Positions 57,669-64,000 of a stretch of 64,000 bases of DNA are shown in pieces. The position numbers were made by a program, and so were the translations under genes. This DNA is from Symsagittifera roscoffensis (lineage: Eukaryota > Xenacoelomorpha > Acoela > Convolutidae). Where the stretch lies: NCBI RefSeq assembly GCF_963678635.1, contig NC_087069.1, forward strand, positions 56,460,061 through 56,524,060. Reading direction: 5' to 3'. A model generated the notes under the pieces. It was not told the DNA's origin. It saw only the letters and a program-made list of their open reading frames with translations, and did no database searches. The first letter of the stretch is position 1. The number at the start of each line of letters is the position of its first letter.

Positions 57669-60600
57669 TTAGTAGTGAGAAAAGAGAGGATAGGCTGGAA
57701 ATTATTTTGTCGAAATTTGTCATGATAATCAATAATATAGAGAACAGTTTTGACCACAAATATCCCTTAAAATCGTTTTTTTTCCATGGAACGAAACTTC
57801 GGTGATGGTATATTAGCTAGCGTTGAGTTTCTGCCTACGGTAATTTTTAACTGCTAAATGCTAATTGGTGCTTACTTATTTCGTGAGTATTTCAATCGTC
57901 AATGTTTTCTTAAAATAACGTCTGCGATCAGTTTTTGAAGTGATACTGTTGGTTACACTATTGAATTCTGTTAGCTTCATTTGCTAACATTTAATTTTTC
58001 TCCGTCGGTTATTTTTAATGTTAAGCTAAAATTTACGGTCGGTACGTGGCGGTACGTGGATTGGGGTACGTGGGATGATACGTGTGGGGGGAAGTACTAA
58101 ATACTAATTGGTGTTTATTTACTTCGCGAGCATTTCAATCGTGATTGTTTTTTGAAATAGTGTATGAGATAATTTTTTGAAATGTTGCTGTTGGTTAAAA
58201 TAATGAATTGTGTTAGCATTATTCGCTAGCATTGTTTTTTTGTCTGGTGCTTTTATTTAATGTTCAGCTAAAAGCTTTTTTTCTGTAGCTTGTTTGTGTG
58301 ACCTGCAATTAATTGTTAAAAACAACGGTTGCTCTTGTTCATAAAACGTGTTTTGCATTCTCTTTATTTTCGTGTTGTGTGCAGATGTCTATAAGATTTC
58401 GCTTCTTCAAACGGAGGGGGGGGGGTACGTGGATGGGTTAAGTGGGATGACGTGTGGGGGGAGGTACGTAGTGGGGGAGGGGGGGGGGGGGGTTCGGTAC
58501 GTCGTTCAGGACGTGGGCATGGAGGAATGATGGAGTAGTGTGTAGTGAGAGGTGGGAGAGGGTACCAGAAACTTTGTGAAAACTTAGAAGTTATGTTGAA
58601 GTTTTTAAAAACAACAATTGTCCTCGTTCATAAAAGGATTATTGGACTCTCTTTGTTTTCGCGTTGTGGGCAGATGTCTTGATGATCTCGCTTCTTAAAA
58701 CAGGGGGGGGGGTATATAGAGGGGGAGGGGGTACGTGGTGGCGGTTTGTGCGGGGAGGTTCAGTACGTTGCTTAGGACGTGGGCGTGGGGGTATGATGAG
58801 GTAGTTAGAAGTTGCAAGTGTATGGATGGACTGGAAAAGTGACTGAAAGTTATGTTGTCTAATTTTAATATGATAGTCGATTCTTTAGTCAATGTTTTTA
58901 ACCACAAAAATCCATTTTAATTGATATTTATCCTTGAACCTTCGGTGCGGGTAAATAGTTAGTGTTGATTTTTTGCTTACTTTTCCTTTTAATGAAAGGA
59001 CACTGTTAGTTAAAATATTGAAATCTGTCAGAATTGTTTGGTAACATTTTATTTCTACGACGGTTGTATTTTTGTTAAGCTAAAAAGTACGTTATTTTAC
59101 ATTTTCGTAACTTATTCGTGTGAGCGGCAAAAAATTTTCAAAAGCAGAGGTTGTTTTTCTCGTTCATAAAACGTGTATCGCACTCTGTTTAATTTCGCGT
59201 CGTGTGCAGATGTCTAGACAATGGCGGATCCTGGAGGGGGTGGGGTACGTGGAGGTGGGAGAGTCAATAAGTTGCGTAGGACGTGGGCGTGGGGGCATGA
59301 TGGGGTAATTGGTAGTGGGAAGTGTGCGAAGGGACTTGAAAAAGGACTGGAAATTGTTTTATCTAACTTTGCTATGATAATCGATTATACAGACACCATT
59401 TTTGTCCACAAATATCCATTTTAATTGATATTTATCCTTGAAACTTCGGTGCGGGTAAATTATTTTGTGTTTATTTTTTGCTTTCTCTTCTTTTTAATTG
59501 CTAAATGATAATTGGCGTTTACTTACCTCGTTACCATTTCAACCGTCAATGTTTTCTAAAACAACGTCTGACATAAAATTTCGAAATGATACTGTTCATT
59601 AACGTATCGAAATCTGTTAGCATTATTTACTAAGACTTACCTTTTCTCCATCGGTTGTATTTAATGTTAAGCTGAAATGTACCGTAGCTTATCTTTCCGT
59701 ATCTTTTTGTGTGAGCTGCAATTAAACTTGAAAAACATAGCGGTTATTCTCGTTCATAAAGCGTGTATCCCGCTCTGTTCGCTTTTGCGTTGCGTGCAGA
59801 TGTCTAGACGAGGTCGCTTCATAAAATGGGGTGAGGGGTAGTACGTCGAGGGGGGGGGGTTGTATTTAATGTTAAGCTAAAATTTACCTTAGCTTACCTT
59901 TCCGTATCTTGTTTGTGTGAGCGGCAAAAGATTTTAAGAAAAACATGATGGGGCATGATGGGGTACTGAGTAGTAGGAGGTGGGAAGTTGCCATGATAGT
60001 CGATTACATAGACAGCTTTACTGTCTAAAATTATCTATTATAATCGATTTTTATCCATGAAAATCCGGTGCGGGTAAATTAGTTAGCGTTAATTTTCTGC
60101 TTGCTGTCCTTTTTAATTACTTAATGATAATTGGTGTTTACTTGCTCTGTGAGCGTTTCATTCGTCAATGTTTTCTAAAATAACGTCTGTGATATGATTT
60201 TGAAATGATAATGTTGGTAAAATATTGAATTCTGTTAGCCTTCTTTGCAAACAATTATTTTTTCACCGTCGATTGTATTTAATGTTAAGCTAAAAATTAC
60301 CTTAGCTTACCTTTCCGTAACTTGTTGATTATTTCGTAAGATATATTTGAATATTCAATACGTTGCTTAGGAAGTGAGCTTGGCTGCATGATGAGATAGT
60401 TACTAGTGGGAAGTGGGAGAGACTGGAAAATTGACTTGAAATTATGTTGTCTAATTTGCCATGATAATTGATTATATGGACAACATTTTTGTCCACAAAC
60501 AGCCATTATTGTTGATTTTTATCAATGAAATTTCGGTGTGCGTAAATTATTAAGCGTTGATCAGTGTGGGGGGAAGTACATGGGGGGGGGGGAATGTGTC

Positions 60601-62019
60601 GGTACGTTGTTTAGGACTTGGGCGTGGAGGCATGATGGGGTAGTGAAAAGTGGGAGGTGAAAGGGGGACTGGAAATTTTGTGAAAAACTGGAAGTTATGT
60701 TGTCTAAATTTGCCAGGATAATCGATTTTCTAGACAATATTTTTGTGCATAAATATCCATTTTTATCAATTTTATCGAAGAAACTTGGTTGCGGGTAATT
60801 TTTAATGTTGATTTTCTGCTTACTGTCATTTTCAATTGCTAAATACTAATTGGTGTTTATTTACTTCGCAAGCATTTCAATCGTGATTGTTTTTTAAAAT
60901 AGTGTCTGAGATAATTTTTTGAAATGTTGCTGTTGGTTAAAATAATGAATTGTGTTAGCATTATTCGCTAGCATTGTTTTTTGGTCTGGTGCTTTTATTT
61001 AATGTTCAGCTAAAAGCTACTTTTCTGTAGCTTGTTTGTGTGACCTGCAAATAATTGTTAAAAACAACGGTTGCTCTTGTTCATAAAACGTGTTTTGCAC
61101 ATTCTCTTTATTTTCGTGTTGTGTGCAGATGTCTGTAAGATTTCGCTTCTTCAAACGGAGGGGGGTACGTGGATGGGTTAAGTGGGATGACGTGTGGGGG
61201 GAGGTACGTGGTGGGGGAGGGGGGGGGGGGGTCGGTACGTCGCTTAGGACCTGGGCGTGGAGGCATGATGGAGAAGTGAGTAGTGGGAAGTGGGAGGAGG
61301 GACTAGAATTTCTGTGAGAAACTGGAAATTGTGTTGAAATTTTAGAAAACAACAATTGTTCTCGTTTCTAAATTGATTATTTCACTCCCTTTGTTTTTGC
61401 GTTGTGTGCAAATGTCTAGACGATCTCGCTCCTTAAAACGGGGGAGGGGTTACGTTGGGGCAGTTCGTGGGGGGGGGGGGGGTCAGTACGTTGCTTAGGA
61501 CGTGGGCTTGGCTGCCTGATGAGATAGTTATTAGTGGGAAGTGGGAGAGACTGCAAAATTGACTGGAAATTATGTTTTCTAATTTGCCATGATAATTGAT
61601 TATATGGACAACATTTTTGTCCACAAATAGCCATTATTGTTGATTTTTATCAATGAAACTTCGGTGTGCGTAAATTAGTTAGCGTTGATCAGTGTGGTAC
61701 GTTGTTTAGGACTTGGGCTTGGAGGCATGATGGGGTAGTGAAAAGTGGGAAGTGGAAGGGGGACTGGAAATTTTGTGAAAGACTGGAAATTATGTTGTCT
61801 AAATTTGCCAGGATAATAGATTTTCTAGACAATATTTTTGTGCATAAATATCCATTTTAATCGATTTTTATCGAAGAAACTTGGTTGCGGGTAGTTTTTA
61901 ATGTTGATTTTCTGCTTACTGTCATTTTTAATTGCTAAATGCTAATTGGTGTTTTAATTACTTCGCGAGCATTTCAATCGTAATTGTTTTCTAAAATAGT
62001 GTCTGAGAGTTTTGCATAA
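57669..62019 (+). repeat. G-rich tandem array, right arm
   Basis: Same monomer family and orientation as 43970-50126. The TCTAGACGAT mark, often mutated, recurs near 58387, 58677, 59213, 59805, 61131 and 61415, each followed by a G-run. Blocks at 58120-58560 and 60840-61320 are close relatives, as are 60340-60660 and 61480-61760, showing local duplication of multi-monomer segments. Confidence 0.9.
61851..62019 (+). repeat. Direct repeat copy 1 (identical to window end)
   Basis: Reads base for base the same as 63832-64000, an offset of 1981. The second copy is cut by the window end, so its full length is unknown. Confidence 0.93.
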
Positions 62020-63831
62020 CTCTTTAAAAAGTAAAAAAAATGCATCGAGCAAAATAATTTTAGACATTTTTGCAATAATTTTTCGCATACTGTCTAAAAC
62101 TTTGCATCTTTTTCGAAGAATTTACGTGGGAAAAGGCTGATCCGAGAGTCTTGGTGTTAGCTAGCTTCTGGACCAAGCTCAGATGACATGTTTGCATGAA
62201 AATTATCAGTTCAGTAAAACAAGTTTAAAAAGCCAGATAATTTTTTGGAATATTTTTCTGAGCTGGATCTTCATAGTGTCTGGAACTGAGTCTGGAACTG
62301 ATAGGCTTATGGCAAAATTAGATTGTTTTTTCTAAATGCACTTTTGTTTCTTTTAACACTTCTGGTTCACTGCTTTGATCTGTCCATTTCCATTTGCGAT
62401 ATTCTTTTCAGTGACCTACCATTTTGGCAGCCTTGCAACAAAACATTTGTTTCTAAAAGGAAAAACTAAAGGTTTTTTTTGAAAGAAGATTTTGTTCTGT
62501 TAACATGCAAAAATTTTTCAGAAAAAAAATTACTTTAAAATCACAACAAACAAAATAAATAAAAACAACAAATTGTAATATTAACACATGTTGATAAGGA
62601 TTAAAATTTCAGAAAATGGCACCGTGACTTTTGAACGTCTAAAAAAGTTTTGTCAATAAAGTTATTTAAAGTTTTCTTCAGTATTCTTTTTTATCAAAAT
62701 CGCGGCTTAATAATTTAAACCGAATTTTCTTCTGACTAGAAGCGTACAAAATGATTTATTGTGAAAATTTACCACATTAAACGTAAAACTTGACGGCATG
62801 TTCAGTTCGGCATTGTTAACAGTTTGTTGAAAATCATCCCAGACTAGGACCTTGTCAATTTAAACATACTCAAGACTTCGAATCACCGTACGAGTTTGTC
62901 GAAATAACAAGTTGAAAGTAACGAGAAACTGAACTATGTAAGAAAAAAGCTTCTTAGAGCAAATACGACTGAAAACGTAAGGTACTTTGACATTTCCTCG
63001 GAGTTGGACGAGAACCCATTTCCACTAACTTCGCCTGAAACATTGAAAAATTAAAATTTAAACGTTTTCAAGTAAACAAAAGCAGTACAAAAATTTTCAA
63101 ATTACCTCAAAGATTTTAGTATTTTTTTACCTCATTGATTGAAGCTCATTGTGCTATAAAATTCTCAATTAAAGTGTTTGCACGGAAATATATTTTTTAT
63201 GTTCTGGTTTTTCCTCTATTTTTCTATGAAAAGGACAAACAGCAGTCATCTGGCCAAGAGTGAAACACTTTTTTCTTCGCATGTATGATAATTTTCAGAA
63301 AGAAATTTTGTTGGTACTTTTAACCTGCAATTAATTATTTAGTAAGCTGGCCCGAACTATAAACTGGCAACCGTCAAAGCTGTTGGCGAATCGGAAGAAC
63401 TATGAAGTATTACAGCACAACAAAATTTTCAGTCTTTTTTTAATTTTGTCTAAATTTGTTCTCGCCTAAAATTATTAGGATGAGGAACCAATCCGAGGAC
63501 ATCTCAACACAATCATTGTTATAGACTAGTAGTACACTATGATTGGGGTTGTCATACATGGATGACCATTAGGTATAGATCATATTGGTCACCATGTATT
63601 ATATGACAACCAATAATCCTCATGTTTTACACGACAACCAATAGTCCCTATGATTAAAGTGGCGATCTGCAACGGTCCCTATGTAATTTTTTTCCGAAAA
63701 AAAATTCCCCTCTACATTATTCTCTAAAAAGAATTTTTTTAAATAAATTTTTTCAAATTTTTTTTTCATAATTTTTTTTGAAAATTTTTTTTTGTTCTTT
63801 TTTTCAAATTCTCTTCTTTTTCGATTAAATA
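62020..63831. other. Unique 1.8-kb AT-rich segment between direct repeats
   Basis: Unlike the G-rich array around it. No open frame over 60 codons, no coding domain and no LTR-like ends were recognised. A T-rich run occupies 63685-63815. An imperfect inverted repeat at 63544-63613 pairs 'ggttgtcatacatgg' with 'ccatgtattatatgacaacc'. Confidence 0.5.
63544..63613. repeat. Imperfect inverted repeat (foldback)
   Basis: 'ggttgtcatacatgg' at the left faces 'ccatgtattatatgacaacc' at the right. Inner bases 'gatgaccat' and 'attggtcac' can extend the stem. Confidence 0.75.
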
Positions 63832-64000
63832 TCCATTTTAATCGATTTTTATCGAAGAAACTTGGTTGCGGGTAGTTTTTAATGTTGATTTTCTGCTTAC
63901 TGTCATTTTTAATTGCTAAATGCTAATTGGTGTTTTAATTACTTCGCGAGCATTTCAATCGTAATTGTTTTCTAAAATAGTGTCTGAGAGTTTTGCATAA
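63832..64000 (+). repeat. Direct repeat copy 2, truncated by window
   Basis: Identical over at least 169 bases to 61851-62019, starting 'tccattttaatcgattttta'. Confidence 0.93.

Noticed and set aside
43970-62000. Proteins encoded by the many 60-110-codon ORFs in the G-rich array
   Set aside because: Gly/Val/Arg or Pro/Pro-rich translations of G-runs and their complements; frames are not kept between monomers.
1-64000. CRISPR array or prokaryotic operon
   Set aside because: No regular short repeat with unique spacers; genes are split by introns and transposons are eukaryotic.

Overview
This is a eukaryotic, almost certainly invertebrate metazoan, AT-rich genomic window. The evidence is split genes with GT-AG introns, a homologue of the animal co-repressor RERE/Atrophin, two kinds of LTR retrotransposon, tRNA-derived SINE-like elements and long satellite arrays. 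No species can be named from the sequence. Two 200-base runs of N (17001-17200 and 46300-46499) are assembly gaps.

Layout. (1) 1-7923 is satellite DNA: a degenerate ~180-bp tandem repeat (1-1750) running into four near-identical 1557-bp units whose variants alternate A-B-A-B. (2) 7924-17000 is a mosaic of dispersed repeats, tRNA-like SINE heads, a 21-G homopolymer, a ~700-bp direct repeat pair and a more unique stretch (13.1-15.0 kb). (3) 17217-34041, plus strand, carries the 3' part of a RERE/Atrophin gene: ten exons that splice in phase into about 1436 residues. It begins inside the SANT domain just after a gap, then has a GATA-type zinc finger, Ser/Gln/Ala-rich regions, the NSCARTD atrophin signature and the His-rich and C-terminal atrophin blocks. 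(4) Inside its 8.3-kb seventh intron lies a complete five-exon gene on the minus strand (30362-27186) for a divergent Arf-like GTPase, possibly ARL16-like. (5) 35262-42109 is a decayed Ty3/gypsy retrotransposon on the minus strand with ~200-bp LTRs. (6) From about 43.9 kb to 62.0 kb, resuming at 63.8 kb, there is a diverged tandem array whose monomers carry G homopolymers and a conserved G-rich block. (7) Inside that array, 50127-57668 is a BEL/Pao retrotransposon with 148/175-bp LTRs, an extra ORF of unknown function ahead of gag, and a gag-pol broken by stops, a small duplication and an internal gag deletion.

The two host genes have no evident functional link; what they share is intron style. 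Nearly every acceptor in both genes is preceded by TG-rich sequence, and some introns also carry (CA)n near the 5' end, so the intron ends could pair with each other. The least explained items are the accessory ORF in the BEL/Pao element, the AC/GT intron architecture, the ABAB higher-order repeat, and a repeat shared between the end of a RERE coding exon and a locus 13.5 kb upstream.
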